DNA of 64,000 bases from Bryopsis sp. KO-2023 (GCA_030272585.1 BSYQ01000008.1:2728001-2792000), one strand, 5' to 3'. Positions 36,214 to 49,757 are shown, numbered from the stretch's first letter. The notes: generated by a model from the letters alone, not told the origin. Numbers and translations: made by a program.

Positions 36214-37103
36214 TGTGCGGAGCTGGTCCTACATTGGCACACTTTAATTGGTTTGATTTTCTTCGTTTGTGTTGGGACGATTGAAACCAAAATAAACCGA
36301 ATTTGGAACTGTGTGCTTTGGTTGTTTCACAGAAGCCAGCAAGGAAATGAACAATTCCTTACAGTTTGAAGTGTGTAAGGAGGTGGCCTGTTGTGGTGGT
36401 CCGATTTGGGTGAGACAGTTGGAAAAAGAAGAAAAAAAAAAGGGGGAAAAGGAAATTCTTTTGGACAACATGGGTTGTGGAATGTGCTGCTGCAGATTGC
36501 AGTGAGGAGGGAAGGCTGGAATGGAATATTTCAGAAAGGGTGGAAGGCGGGGACACATTTGCAGACAAGAGATGGAGCAGCATTTGAGGTTTCACCTCAG
36601 CGAACAAACAAGCTTAATTATGTATTTTAGAGGGGATACGGATATAATATACAATATATACATAATATAGTATTGACAGATGAGCAAGCAGGTTGGCGAC
36701 CACGGCAGTCTTAAAATACCATTCAGGATGACTGAGCATTTTCACTACCATCGTCGACTCCAAATTTGGTTACTTCTTCTACATGCAACAGACTATTTTC
36801 ACTTCCAGCTGACTTTGTCCATTTTCTTGATTCCCTGCCGTTGCTGCTAATCTAGATATCCTTTTCGGCACTTACTAAAGATAATTTTCCCTTAAAAAAA
36901 AGAAAAAAATTGCAAAAAAAAGGTTGATGAGCGTGAGCTCATCCATCAAATCCAAACGACGAGTTTTTGTTTTCCTTTTCTGCCTTCACGACTTCGATCC
37001 ATAATTTTTTTAATTCTTGTATTTGGTGTTGTTCATTTTACTTCCCGTTTCGTTTTATCCTTAAGACCAGCTCCCTGTAAATTTCACTCAAGGGTCTAGT
37101 TTC
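36214..37103. other. Intergenic, monooxygenase 5' side to RAD51 3' side
   Basis: A purine-rich patch (36,418-36,450) lies near the monooxygenase, followed by A/T-rich DNA. Short frames on both strands lack support. I see no gene. Confidence 0.5.
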
Positions 37104-40100
37104 CTAATCTTTCGCGTCGCACACCCCTTCAGTACCGACCGCAAAAGAAGCATCCCTTTCTGGCAGACAGGGCGAACTGATAATTTTGACGATTCGATTT
37201 TCGCCCCGGCCTTTCTTCAGCCAGAGTCTCGTGGTGGATGCATGGGCCATGATGTTCCCTCCAATGGGTTTCACGCTGGGACCAGCGAACATGCTTGCTC
37301 CATCCAGATTTGCAGCAACCACCTGACCCCACCAACAACACAAGCATCGATGGAACCCTTCTAGCTCAATGATCATTATTAAAACAAAAAAAAGAGAGAA
37401 TCCAAAACAGAAGCTAAAAAACAAAACAACGACGTAATTTTGAACAGCAAATGCTAGAAACTAAGTGAGTGTGTGTGTGTAACATACAATTTTTGTTTGA
37501 AATTCAGGGAGGTCTGCAACATCCAGAGGGGTTCCTGACTTTTTTTAGACGTGAAAAATTCTCCCCAGCAGGCTGTACTTGGCCAGTTGGCATCCAATGC
37601 TGTCAATCTCTTAGAAACTTTTTTTTTTCTCCCTCGAACGGAAGGCAGAACGAGATATTGTGTGTGTGTGTGTGTGTGTGTGTGTTCACCAGTAAGACTT
37701 AATGGAAATTAATTGAAGGTGTAAAATACCTGATTTGTCACCACCACAGCAACACCAAATTCGTCGCAAAGGCGTTGTAGGCTTCGCAAGAATCGACCCA
37801 GCTGAATTTGACGAACAGACAATTCACCTCGTCCATTGAATTCGGTCCTGTTTTAGCAAACACCATCAAAATAGTATCTCACCCAGTGTCCAGATTTGAA
37901 AAAAAACGACTGGAAACAAACATAAAGAGGAAGACAGTGGAAATCAGTGCTGGTAGAGAAAAGAGGAAAAACACAACGCCGCTAAACAAGCAATTTAGGC
38001 ACAACCACTATTTTTCCATCCAAAAAAGTGCTTGGGATGATTCCCAAAAGGTTTTCAGATAGATTCGAAAATGCAGCACAAAAATGCCCAGAAAAAAGAT
38101 CATTCCGTAAATACAAATCGGTTCAGACATAGCACCACGACATAACGTTCATATAATTTTGAAGGTGATTCATTTTTCGACCTGTAGAGGGCAGTGACAC
38201 TGTCCACCACGACCAGAGCAAATCTGGACTCCATCATCATGGCAGCAGCTTGAATCAGCAACTGAGACTGATGCTCTGTGTTGTGTGCTCTAGCATATGC
38301 CACGTTGTCCAAAACATCATTCGCATCCAAATTATATCTGCATTCACCCACAATACCCATACATTGAACACACAATTAGACACAGTCCTTAGGCTATTGA
38401 GATGTTTTTACTCGAGGCAAAAATTTAGCAGAAGAAGAGACAGAAATCGAAGTGACACAACCATGTTTCCGAACATATCCAGGAAGATTTTGTTCTTACT
38501 GTTAACAATATTGACTTTGGGCTCGAAATTATTCTCCAACTAAGGGGGGGGGGGGGTGCTGGTGCTTGTAATTCTGATGGAATTTAAATGCATCCCAGTG
38601 TTCGTAAAGGCCCAGTGAAACGAGCTCTGTGGAGGATACATCCAAATATACATGTCTCTGTCCAATTGGTGTGTGTTTTACAGAAATGTCTGTGTGTGTG
38701 TCTGATCTCTTTTCTGTTCTTACAGACTCAAGCAGCAGCAAATCGAAAATCACAAAGAAAAAACACAGAATTTTCACCTTTCCGCGATTTGGGCAAGTCT
38801 CTCCGGCCGAAAAGTGCCTTCTGTGTCTATGTACAATGCTTTGCCTTCGCCGCCCCCCAATCCTGTCGGAAGCTGATACCCCATAAAAGAAAGAAATCAA
38901 GAAATCAAATACGAGCACCACGACATACACAAATTCCAATTTAAAAAAAATACATTTTTTGTGTGCGAAAATGGGGGCCTTCACACGCATGCTCCATTGT
39001 CAGAGTTTTTCAATGGTGTGTTTTTTTATTCATTCGCACCACAAACATCTCATAAACGAAATTGAATTTGCTGAGCTCTAGACCACAAATAGTATAATTT
39101 ATCCCATCCCCCCAAAAAAAAAAAAAAACAAAACCAAAAAAATGGACTAAAAATCACCTGGCATGTGACACAGAGTGTGTGACAAAGCTGTGTTTTCCCA
39201 CTTCTAAATTCTCCGTACATTTCTGTCATGGATCCCGTTTCAAATCCCCCTGAATCATCAATCAAGCATCATGTAAATTTAGAATCAATAGCTTTCCAGT
39301 CGAGCATGTTGAAAATAAATGGCAGCTGCTTCGATGCGTTTCCATTTTTTCCCACTTAATTTTCCCAACATGAGATATTTTCTGATTCAAATTTTTTCAC
39401 AATTTTCGTCGCTGGGTCACAAAAAACACTCAGTCACGATTTTGTCTTGAATTTGAATTTTTCCTCTTTTTCATTGAGTGAAGATAATACGATAATACGA
39501 TAAAATAATATATTGGAAACGGGGTGCAACAAAAAAATAATGACACTGTTTACCTTCAAGAATATCATCCAAATCTTTGCACCCCGTCGTTATATGTAAT
39601 AGCTCTTTCCTTTGCTGGGCTACGTCCGCAGCCGTGGTGAAACCCATGAACACATGCTTGAATGCTGCAGGCCAAAAACAAAAACAAATAATAATTAAAA
39701 AGAATCCTCAAAAAGCACTACAGCAAAAAAATTAAAGGGAACACGGTCCTTAGGTGAAAATATGTCACAGACAGATGACACATAGCAATACAACCATCCA
39801 CATGTTTTGTTATTTTTATCGACTATTGTTGTGAAAAACTGTTACTGCACGCATAATTCCCCCACTGTTGTTCCCCCAGAAAAAATTGCTCATAGAAATG
39901 CGCATTGGGATCTGAATGTTTCACACAGTGTGAAACAAATCTGAGCAACAGCCCAGACAGACAGAGTAACTTCTTCTCAAATCTTGTTGTTGAAGTTTTC
40001 GATTCACAAATTTAGAAAACATTTAAAGATATTTTATTGATAATTTTTAGTGCCTGCATGTGCACAGTTCACACCTTCTTTTTGGATTTTGTCCACCTTG

Positions 40101-40630
40101 GCTTCGCTGATACCCTTAATGTTGCATAGCTCCTTTTTGGTGGCGTAAGCCAATGCATCCACCGTGTAAACTCCTCCGTCCATCAATTTCTTTATGTCAG
40201 CTGCGTTGACCCCAAAATTCTGAGATTCACAAGCACAGTCGTTTCACTTTCTACATCTTTTCTGTTTGGTGGAGGTCCTGCTGTGTTCATCAGGTTAGGT
40301 AGCTCCCCATAACGTATCTCCCAAAAGTGCCACAAAGAAGTGCGCTGCACCTAGAGTCCCTCCAAGGATAACCAGGTGAGTTCCCGAACACCGCCTTCGA
40401 ATTCAATCCACCCCACTTTCGTTACAGAAATTCGTACGACGTGCCGTGGACGCAGACGTTTGTTCTATCCATGCAAGGAAGCAAAACCAAGGAGCGAACA
40501 GAATCACCTGTAGGTGCAAAATAGGCATGGGACCCCCTTGCTCCGTTTCTTCCTCCTGCGTTTGGTTCTGGTTTTGGTGGCTCTGCTGCTGTTGGCGGGC
40601 CATTCCGCTTTGTTCCGCTTGCATTGCCAT
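37104..40630 (-). CDS. RAD51: RAD51 recombinase
   Basis: ATP-dependent strand-exchange protein of homologous recombination. Eight exons join in phase: 40630-40508, 40219-40075, 39664-39554, 39249-39158, 38872-38778, 38337-38182, 37847-37730 and 37322-37104 (352 residues; human is 339). The N terminus is Gln-rich. It is followed by the helix-hairpin-helix DNA-binding region ([33 protein letters not shown]). Walker A is GEFRSGKTQ (about 139-147, Lys145), with Ser in place of the usual Thr. The Walker B region is [35 protein letters not shown] and [13 protein letters not shown] are near-invariant in eukaryotic RAD51 and distinguish it from RAD51 paralogues; DMC1 is less likely. The start is the ATG giving MAMQAEQ; a longer frame upstream exists. 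It is divergent from the Atg22-like gene. Confidence 0.96.
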
Positions 40631-42103
40631 CCCTCCTTGCACCGACGGGTCGTTAACAAAAACTACAGCGAGCAAAAGGGGAGACGAAGAGAAACAGAAG
40701 TTTCGGAAACAAGATTCAGAGCTTTTGAAACAACGGCCGAGACAAAGCTGTGGTGCTTCCCTCCTTTCTGCGGCTTTATTTCCCGTTTTGCGCTAACGGG
40801 ATGCCAGAAATCAATGTGAAGCTGTTGTACTGCATGACAGACCAACTCTAAAAAATGGAGCAAAAAATGGGTCTGCCAGGCCACATCGAAGATAACAGTA
40901 CGAACGTAACTGATCTCCCTATGTAATCACAACCCACACTCACCTCTGTTGTCAGGGTGAGTTGTGGTTTGGTTTGGTTTGGTTTCATGTAATTTTTGGT
41001 TTGGTTTGGTTTGTTGTCAGGGTAATTGGCTCACTATTTGTTATCATGAGTCGTTATCTTTAAAATTGATGGAGGGTGGGAATCTTTATAAAAAAGAATT
41101 GGAGACTGTGGCTCAGGTTCAGTACCCAGCGTGAGTACTACCCAGGCTCAGTTTGGGGTAGTAAAACCATGTCCCTACTTTTCCCGCCCACCGTATCACT
41201 TATGGTGGGTCTGGGGGTATTCTTTGGATTCTTGGTCCATGTTTTCTTTTCTTTGGTGTTGGGTTTGGTGCTAGTACATTTGCTCATTGGAGATATATGT
41301 CGGTTTGTTTGACTGTGGTAATTTATTTTATGGAAAAAATGAGGAACGAATGAAAACGACGAAACAAAGACTTTCAAGTTCGAACAAACAAACAAATATA
41401 AAGTACATTGTGGAGGAGAATCGCCGTTCAAGTTCAGTCGGCACGCCGTGAGTCCGAATTCACTACAATTCCCAACACCGTGAGTCCAAACCACATTCAC
41501 TTTGTCGAGATGTCTGGAATATGTGTTGATGTGACTGTCCAGATAGTGGCAGAACGCAGGCGCCCAAAACTCACCTAACCAAGAGTCTGGTCTGGAAAAG
41601 GGGAAGGTCGTGTGTCGGGTCTTCTTGGACAAAGAAAAAAAAGTTTCATTACGCACGCACACACGCTCAATCCAAGAGAAACGACGAACACGAACGTCCA
41701 CAAAGCATTCCCTGGTGGTCATCGAGGACCTTTGCAGAACCCAGAACCCCGAATCGCTGCTGCAAAAATCAAAGTTCATAGCATAACTGGTGGCAGTGTC
41801 GAAGAGTGGAGGCGGGGGAATTGGACTCAGTGGTGAGTCCGCCGCCAGCGCTGGCTTTTGGTTTTGTGGAAATCGGTTAAAAGGAATGGCGATCGTTGAG
41901 ATGCGGTACACTTGGAATCTGAGAACCCCCGCAGAATTCATTTCAATTCATCCAGTGGCGGCGCCGTCGTTCCAAGTTCTGCTTGTCCCCCCCATCCAAA
42001 AAATAAAGAATTCAAAAAACGATTATAAAAGTTTTTTTTTCTTTTTTTTAATTCTGAGGTAGATGAGATGTGATTTTTTTTTGGCATCAGGTAGCCTGAT
42101 GAA
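40631..42103. other. Divergent intergenic region and 5' UTR of the Atg22-like gene
   Basis: A GTTTG pentanucleotide repeat lies at about 40,965-41,011. A donor-like GTGAGT after 41,841 and an acceptor at 42,090 suggest a 5' UTR intron of the rightward gene, with a UTR exon ending at 41,841. A 267-codon minus-strand frame (41,138-41,941) overlaps this and is not accepted as a gene. Confidence 0.4.
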
Positions 42104-45100
42104 ATGGAAGATGTTGTGACAGCGTGGCCAAATGAAATTCGGTCATTCCTCATAACAAGGTAATTTTTTTTTTTTGATAAAATATTTTTCATGGTGTATT
42201 TTATTGACAATAATCTTGCAACAACCAACACACATGATCTCAATTTTCTGAGGGGTCAATTGAGCTGCCAGGAGATGGGGGTTGAACTTGAAAATTCCTC
42301 TGATTGAGTTTCCAGTTTTCAATTCTGCCCAGTGAAATTTTGGTCATACCTCAACCCTCGCACTCTCTCCCTCCGAAAAATATAAAAGAAAAGCTGAATA
42401 GCATACTATTTCAGAATTTTTTATTTTTATTTTTAGCAGGAGGAAATGTTATTTTGGAAATCGCATATGTTTCATTTCCCATTTCTAGAAAAGAAGTTTC
42501 TGCTTGCTGGGATGAAGAAACGAAAAAAGATTGCTTCTTAATTTGAAAAAAGAAAAGAAACAAGAAAGAAAAAGAGAAAAAACAAAACCGAGAGTGTGTA
42601 ATTTTGGCTTTTTTTTTTTGCAGATTTGCATTCGGTTTGGGCTACATAATCCGCACGGTTCTTTTCCCTTTGTTGCTGGATGCGCAAGCGAAATACCTGG
42701 CAGCCCTCAACCCTGAGGGCATCGAGTGGAGACATCGCTATGCTGGAGGGGCTCCCTGCGAATATGAGGCAAAAGGGGCAGAGCCCCTTTTGCCCAGATT
42801 CGCCGAATCCGGATTCAGCAGGCCTGCCAACGTGAGTGCGGACTGCATGTGGTTTCCTGTCAACCAAAATGTGCCTGGGCTGGAAATGCAATTCTCTAGC
42901 GTTGCAGTTTATGCCACCGCTGTGATTTTGCTCGGGGCAGGTGATTCGTGGTTGAATGTTCAAGCAATAGACCCCTTGTTTTCTTTGGGAAGTTTGGAAG
43001 AAAAAAAAAGTGTTGAAAAAAAAGCTGGTTCCTTGTTGGAGTGTTTTGAGAATTTTCTGACTTCAGTGGAATTTGCCACATAATATTTTTGGGATTGGTG
43101 CGATATATATTTTTTGCATTATTTGAGGGAAAAAGAAAGAAATACGAATGCTGAGCTACTTTCTTTACTTTTTTCCAATCTTTTTTTTTTTCATTTTTGG
43201 GGGAATGAAAATGGAACAGTCTGTTGACTTCTTTTGTTCAAAACCCTTATTATCTGGACTTTCAGCTTTTGACCATTACCTGCAAGCTTTTTCGCGTTTT
43301 TAATAATAAAAATACTCTGCAGTTACTTAAAAAAAAAGACCTCTGTGAGAAACACCACCCAATAGCTGAAAAAATATATTTTATTTTATTTCATTCTTTG
43401 TTTTTTTTCCCCAAACACATTTGTTAGAAACTGTTTTTTTTTCTTTTTCCTGAACTCAAAAACTTCCTTTCGTTCAGGTGTTTTTCTGGTCGTCGTCGGC
43501 CCTTTGGGGGATTTTCGCAACTATCGAAGATCCCTGCTGTACATGAGCTTGTGGATATGGCCTCCAGCGTTTTCTGCACTGCTGCTGGTGGCCTCCCCAA
43601 CTGCTTACCTTTGCACCATGTTTTTGGGGGTTACCGGCAGCGTTTCGTTCGTGTTCAGTCTGAGGGCTCTGTTGAATGCATATTTGCCTGTGCTTTCCCA
43701 AGCCCATCATGAGCTTGCAGGTGATCCATTCATTTATCCAGGATGCCAATGACACTGATTTTTTCTTAAAAGAAAAAATAAATGAAAAATAAAATAAAAA
43801 AATTCTTTCTTCTCCTTGTGTTTTTTGAGCGTCTTTTCCAGATTTGCATGAAATGAAAGTGACTTGTCTTTTTTTTTTTTGATTGAAAAGGTGATTGCAA
43901 TGGGGGAAAAATTTTGAATGGCAAACCTCTGACAACCTCTGGGCAGATCAGTCCCCGGGGCAATTGCACCCTGCGAAAAAGAAGCATGTCTTTTTCAGGT
44001 GATCCAAACCCATCCAGAAAGACTAGTTTATTTTTTTTTCCCCTTGTTCCCCCTGGCGACGATAAAAAAAATAAAACAAGTCCAAAAAAGAAAGCAAGAA
44101 TCAGTTTTTTCGCTTTTCCTTTCAAGAAACTCGGTAGTGTTCATGGATGTTTTTTGTTTGTTTTTTTTTCATCTATTTTTTGCTATTTTTTGCCCTTCTG
44201 ATTTTTTTTTTTTTTTTTCAAATGCAGATGAGGACATGGATATGAGAGCATTACTGGAAGAAAAAGCGAAACTCAAAACTGACTGCGAGAGAGGTAAGCA
44301 AATCTCCCTTTTTCCTTTTTACTCTGCAGATATTCTCTTCGTTTTTTAAGTTTCAGCTTAAAAGTTTCAGTCGAACCTTCCATGGAGATATATAAGTTTC
44401 AAGTTTTATCGTCAAATTGATCCGTAAAATTTTCTGTCGGCTCCATGTCAGGCACACATGAAAGGTCATTGAGCAGAGCCAGCATTGAGGTGTTGGAGAA
44501 TGGGGAAATCAACCATTTGCAAGACATTGCAAACCTTTCGCCTAGACTTAGAACTCCCAGTATGTTGCTATTGATGCTTCTGTTGTTTAAAACTATCAAT
44601 CTGTATTGTGAAATTCAATCCAATCTCATTCTCCCAGTTTATTTATAAAACATTGCCTGTCACTATGAGCTGTTTTTTTTGCCTTTCCCTGCTGTCAAAA
44701 CACCCCTTGTTCGCCATGATACAAATTTCGATTTTTGATTCTGATTTTGATTTTTTTTTATACTTTTTTTTCTTAATTATTATGCACTGTCTTTTTATTT
44801 TCCTGAGGAGAATTGATTTTTTTCGAAAGCCCTTTTGACAGTAATCAATGTTCAGAAAACACGGAAAAGAAAAAAGTAAACCCTTGGAAAATCTGGCTGC
44901 CATGTCGTTCATTTTTCTTTTCTTCTAATTTTGAAACTTGAGTTTTCTTGACAACATATCCATTTGGGAGAATAATATTTTTGGAGAAAAAAAAATTCAG
45001 GGCTCATTTGCCTGATGAACAGGAAGCTTATCGTCAAAAAAAATTCCTGATTTGCCGTTGACTGTTGATGGAGAGCGATCAATAACCAAGCAGGAGGCCC

Positions 45101-46902
45101 AGGATTCGAAACCCAAAAAGGAACGAATCGCTGCCAGCTTGTCGATGAATGCCATGACAGTTCAATTGGCAGGTGATTAACTGAAACAGTGAAAAAGAAA
45201 CCCTGTTTCGCCGCACAATATCCAAATCTTGCCAAAAAATACACACACATGCACAATTTATTGATCGGGACATACTGCATGTTTACAGAATAAAATGTAC
45301 TAAACCCATTTCTGCAGGATGAAAAAAAAAACAAAAAAACGCACGACTCTTTGAAAAAGCTGTGGCGCCGATTTTGGAAGAAAAAAAATGTTCAATGCAG
45401 AAATAATTTCTTACTGAAAGGGTTAAAAAAAATCATCTGTTTGATGGAGCTATTGTGTGTGTTTGTGTGTGTGTGTAAACACTATGGCAGGGTCGTTCTG
45501 TGGGTTTTTGATTCAAGTATGGATTGTGCGTGAGACATCTGGGGATCCCGGCGACACCTTTGGACTCCGAAGTGCCATAGCTTTCGGTGGTGTAACTGCT
45601 TTGATCGTCGGATGCTATGGTTTGCAAGGGCTGAAAGACAGACAAGGCCCTGATCTGCCGCCAGGTATAATAATGACCAGTGCATTCATCATTCCCAGAG
45701 AATTTACCTTTTTCCTGATACCAGAATCTTTTCAGAAGATAGTCATACAATTTCTCGAAAACAAAATCACCGTAGTTTTGATTGTGTCCAGAATTGTACA
45801 TTTCCTACACCCCCCCCCCCCCCCTTTCCTTTTTTTCCCTTGCCATGTTTGATGACCTCATTTCACAGCTTTTCAATTATTATTTCTTTTCCCAAAAAAA
45901 TTTTGCATCCTTCCAGTTGCTGTTGGTGGAGTGTGAATTTTTTGGGGAGAGAAAAAAAAAAGATGCAAATGTGAAAAACTGCAGGCTTGCAATGGTGGAA
46001 AATTGGATCTCGAAGGACCATCGGGACGTTGAAATTGCTCAGAATGCGGTGGCCTCATTTGCTGAATTTACTGTTGGGGAGATCCTTGCTGTGGGTGTGC
46101 GTGAACACTCTGCATATCGTCGCCCCTCTTTTCATGGGCCGAGAATTTGGGCTGCAACCTGCCCAGTTGATGACGCTTTTGCTGATTTACATGGCCACTG
46201 CAGTGCCTTCCACGATTTTTGTCAAAGCCCTGATGTCACGATTTCCAGGAAGAACTTTGACGGCATTCAAGGTAGCATCAATAATAATAATAATGATAGT
46301 GATTATATATATATATAGTTCGTGGGTTTTTTTTTTTTAAATAAATAAAAGTGAGAATAAGAAACGTGCATTGGCTACAGTTTGATTTAATTTTCGAATA
46401 GAGTACTTGGTGTACGATTGCAATCAATGCACCACTGAGTTCACCTTCAGTTATCATTTTTTGAGAAAAAAGACAGAGACAAAAAACACAAACACATATA
46501 TATATGCTGTCACCGACCCCTCTGGAGTTTTTTTTTCAGACTTTTGTAATTCTGACGGGCCTGCTCCCGATGCATTACATATTCGGGATGCAAGAGCCTC
46601 ACGAAATGTACACAGCAATGGTGGTGGCTTCATTCGTGTTTTCCCCAATCCCGGCGATTGCGTGGGCTCTGATGTCAGAAATGATTCCGTCTGGCTACAA
46701 TGCAACGATCATGTCATTGGAAGGTATTGGAACAACCATGCTTCAAAACAACAGTCCATTTTTTTTTGAGGACTACACACGAATAACGATTTCTTCTTCT
46801 TTTTTTTGGTAAAAATCTGTTTCGGCATCATGGAGGGGTGATAGTGTTGATGTTGGTGCCTTGTGTTTTTTTTTTAACTATTATTTTATTATTATTTGTT
46901 TT

Positions 46903-46939
<37 letters not shown>

Positions 46940-47233
46940 TTGTTTGTTTGTTTGTTTGTTTGTTTGTTTGTTTGTTTTTATTATTTGTTTGTTTGTTTAA
47001 AAGGGCTTCTCGAGAATCTGTTTTCTTGGGTGGGCCCCTTGGTGGTTGGAGTGATCATGGATGCGACAGGATCCATGAGATCGGGCATCGTTTGCCTTTC
47101 TCTGTTCGTTTTCGCAAGCATTCCCTCGATTTGGAAAGTCGACATGGAGGCAGCACGAAAACAAAAGCAAGAGTTCGATGCTTCTTGGGCTGTCGCCACC
47201 GCCGATGCTCGAGGATCAAAGCATGAATGTTAA
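42104..47233 (+). CDS. Atg22-like major-facilitator membrane protein
   Basis: Multi-pass transporter resembling Atg22, the vacuolar amino-acid effluxer linked to autophagy. Ten exons join in phase: 42104-42159, 42624-42940, 43478-43720, 44228-44293, 44452-44559, 45023-45172, 45491-45664, 45985-46271, 46540-46723 and 47004-47233 (604 residues). An N-terminal membrane helix (FAFGLGYIIRTVLFPLLL) is followed by a long non-membrane loop with Cys residues. Then come SSVAVYATAVILLGAGVFLVVV and GPLGDFRNYRRSLLY, matching the Atg22 'GALADYGxxRKRLL' signature. Exons 4-6 encode a charged cytosolic loop, the usual central loop of the fold. C-terminal helices include TFVILTGLLPMHYIFGM and FSWVGPLVVGVIMDATGSM. 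Vacuolar location is inferred from the family. Other MFS subfamilies with the same loop are possible. A 52-base cassette-like segment lies in intron 3. Confidence 0.74.
46902..46976. repeat. TCTG/TTTG tetranucleotide microsatellite
   Basis: About eight TCTG units pass into about ten TTTG units, inside the last intron of the Atg22-like gene and ending about 28 bases before the acceptor. Confidence 0.9.
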
Positions 47234-48455
47234 AATAAAAGGTTGTGAAAGAAAAAAAGAAAAAGGGGGGGGGCATCATCGACCCAAAGAAGAAAAAAAA
47301 TCGACACCGGAAGCTCTGCACAAGATTGGGAATTTTAGCGACACAAAATTGTAAAGTTTTGGAGGAGTTGAGCGATGGATAGGTGTCAGAGTTTTGAAAA
47401 AGAATGTCATTAATGTTATTGTTATATAGAGCAGAAAATAAAACAGAATTAATGTGGGTATTCTTGTTATCGTCTTAGAGGGAAAAAGGATTTAAAAAAA
47501 AATAACTGTGGGTTTCTTTTCATCTAGAAAAAAAAACAAAAAAAAAAACCACAAAAGCACCCTTGCAACTTGCAGTAGTTTTGTCTTTCTTTTCTTTCTG
47601 ATCCACTTTTTCACTTTCATCACAGTGCGTACTCAGCATTGTTTTTTCCTTTTCCTTTGGGTGATTTTTTTTTTCTGGGGATCAATGCTTTGTTTTCTGT
47701 TCAAGAAGCACTTTATTTCTGTGGCTGCCCAGAATGACTGACTGATTTTTAATGCTCAACTTATGCTGTCAGAAAGATTTTTTGTTGATGTGTGCATCTT
47801 GGGTGTTGGTGGATCAAGTTGATGATTGCCTTTTCCGGAGGGTGAAAATTCATTCAGCAGAAACCTTGATAGAGAAAAAAGACTTGAAAAAAATACCTCA
47901 ATCTTCAACTGTTGCAGGAAATACTTGAATTTATCTCAACAGGCCAAACCAAATCCTGGGGGTATGAGGAAAGTCCACATGGGGAAAAAAAAATTGAGCT
48001 TTTTTTCTGTTGGATAGATTGCACAGCACAGCGCTCCATTGAAAATCAATAGTCCCACTCCTCTCTATATTTTTTATCCAAATAATTTTTGTGGTGAACC
48101 CCGATTACACCGTGGAATCAAAACACTATAAGTTACACTAACCCTTAAATACTCCCTGAAAATCCGATTAAATACATCTCCTCATGCCCGCTTGACAGCT
48201 CAAGAGGGCCCCCCCCCCCCCCCGAATCAACACCAATTGAAATTCTTACGGGGTGAGGAAAAAAAAAAGGAAAACACAAAAGCACAAAACATGATGTGTC
48301 CTTGAAAGTCATGTCCATCTGGGTGCATTTTAACAACAGATGAGGAAAAAAAACCCGACATGATTTGTGGTTTATCAAACCGAAACGATCGTGTCATGTA
48401 TTTTCTCCAGCAACCAACAAATGAGGAAAAAAAAAAAGAGATGATCTGTGGTTTA
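47234..48455. other. Convergent intergenic region
   Basis: The plus strand is G-rich near the Atg22-like stop (G run at 47,264-47,271) and C-rich nearer the minus-strand gene (C run at 48,210-48,223). One copy of an 81-bp tandem duplication lies at 48,335-48,415. I see no gene. Confidence 0.55.
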
Positions 48456-48496
48456 TCAAACCGACCCGATCGTGTCATTTATTTTCTCCAGCAACC
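48335..48496. repeat. 81-bp tandem duplication spanning a gene 3' end
   Basis: Two adjacent copies, 48335-48415 and 48416-48496, differ at about ten positions, mainly in an A run. The right copy contains the last codons and stop of the minus-strand membrane protein. The left copy lies in its 3' flank. Confidence 0.88.
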
Positions 48497-49757
48497 ATTC
48501 GAGCTCCAGTGAGCTCAAACCATGACCGAAATCAAATGGCTCAACACCCTCCACTAATACAAGTACGGGGGCACTTTGTGTACGATCACTGCTCGTAACG
48601 GTCCTCATAGTAACCTCGGGGGTTTTAGTCATCCGCCTCCAAGCCTCCCCTTTTGGATATTCAAGTTTAGCTTTTCCTCCAAAGCAGGAAGGAGCGGATA
48701 AGGAAGCCGCACGGAACTCGTCTCCACTGATCTCCAGCACAGCATTCCTCGACCAGTGGTGTGAGCATCTTTTCATGCAGCAGAGTGCTAAAACCCAAAT
48801 TAAAATAAAGGGTATCGAAATTGCTGCCAATCCAGGTTCACCTGTCAACCGAATTAGAAGTTTTTGTTGGGGTCACATTCCTGAAGAAGATCAATTCATT
48901 GTCCTGTCATGAACGACAACTTCCCTCAATCGATACAGGGCTGGCGTCGTTCATTCCGCATGTCCGACAGGCGACAATGGGCTCTCAGTTTCGGTACAAC
49001 GCCATACTGCGCGCCAAAAAGAAGTTGCACTGGAAAAGATTTCGCAAATCAGAAACGGAAAGTCTTAAAGCCCTTAGGCCGGGACTTTTCAGGAATTTCA
49101 CACACACAAAAATCGATGAAAACAGGAAATAGTGGATCCGCGCGCGCGCGTCAACTCGTCACAAGACTCACCACTTATGCTGATCGGTCCCCAAATGGCA
49201 AAAAAACACATCACCCCTATGATGCATGAAAAAAAAATCGCATAACAAGCGAGGATGCGTCTTCGGGATGCCGGGGAATAATTAACTACGTCACAGCACA
49301 CAGGCGTCAAGGAGGGAGGTGCAGAAAAAGACAGAGAGCAGGAAGAAATAGCTGCTTTTTCCCCAGCGGCGCGAACTTACGCAGCTCTGATACCGACGGG
49401 AACACGATGTGCAGCTGTCGAGGACCCTTGCGCACTGTGGAGCGCGCCCCAGCCGGGCCAGCGACAAGTTGCAGTGCATCAGCGTCTAGGTACAAGAGGC
49501 TTCTTTTATACCTGCAACGTCAGTATGCTCAGGTTAGACTACCGTACAGAACAGTGCCGATAAAAGACAAGTGTTTGGCTGCGGCGTGGGACATCTGCGG
49601 AGAACTCAGTTTGCTTGTTCTGCAGTCGTTTGAGAAGCGGGGCGGTAACAACAGCTGCACACTTCGACCCACCCGTCCTTTGCACCCTGATAGTCCATAT
49701 TGTTTTTTTCGTCGTGAAACATAAGTTCAGCTTTTCTTTGTGGAAATGTAGGGCCAA
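48456..49757 (-). CDS. Membrane protein of unknown family (5' end missing)
   Basis: I do not recognise this protein. Five minus-strand exons join in phase: 49757-49543, 49511-49381, 49285-49172, 49029-48937 and 48841-48456 (312 residues so far). No ATG precedes the first of these in frame and an acceptor (GATAG) lies before it, so at least one upstream exon is missing. Two clear membrane helices occur, around ILACYAIFFSCIIGVMCFFA and LAAISIPFILIWVLALCC, separated by about 50 residues. The N-terminal part is soluble and basic. The C-terminal ~90 residues are soluble and end in LELEWLLEKINDTIGSV. A two-helix membrane anchor with cytosolic domains at both ends is the simplest reading. The stop codon falls inside a tandem duplication. 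A possible earlier exon at about 50,490-50,440 (EWLQEDGSRVSG) was not linked. Confidence 0.6.

Noticed and set aside
41138-41941. A 267-codon uninterrupted minus-strand frame between RAD51 and the Atg22-like gene
   Set aside because: No domain, biased low-complexity composition, overlaps the probable 5' UTR exon of the Atg22-like gene, and ends in repeat-like DNA.
46861-47226. Repetitive Cys/Val/Leu/Phe frame over the TCTG/TTTG repeat
   Set aside because: It is the translation of a microsatellite in the last intron of the Atg22-like gene.
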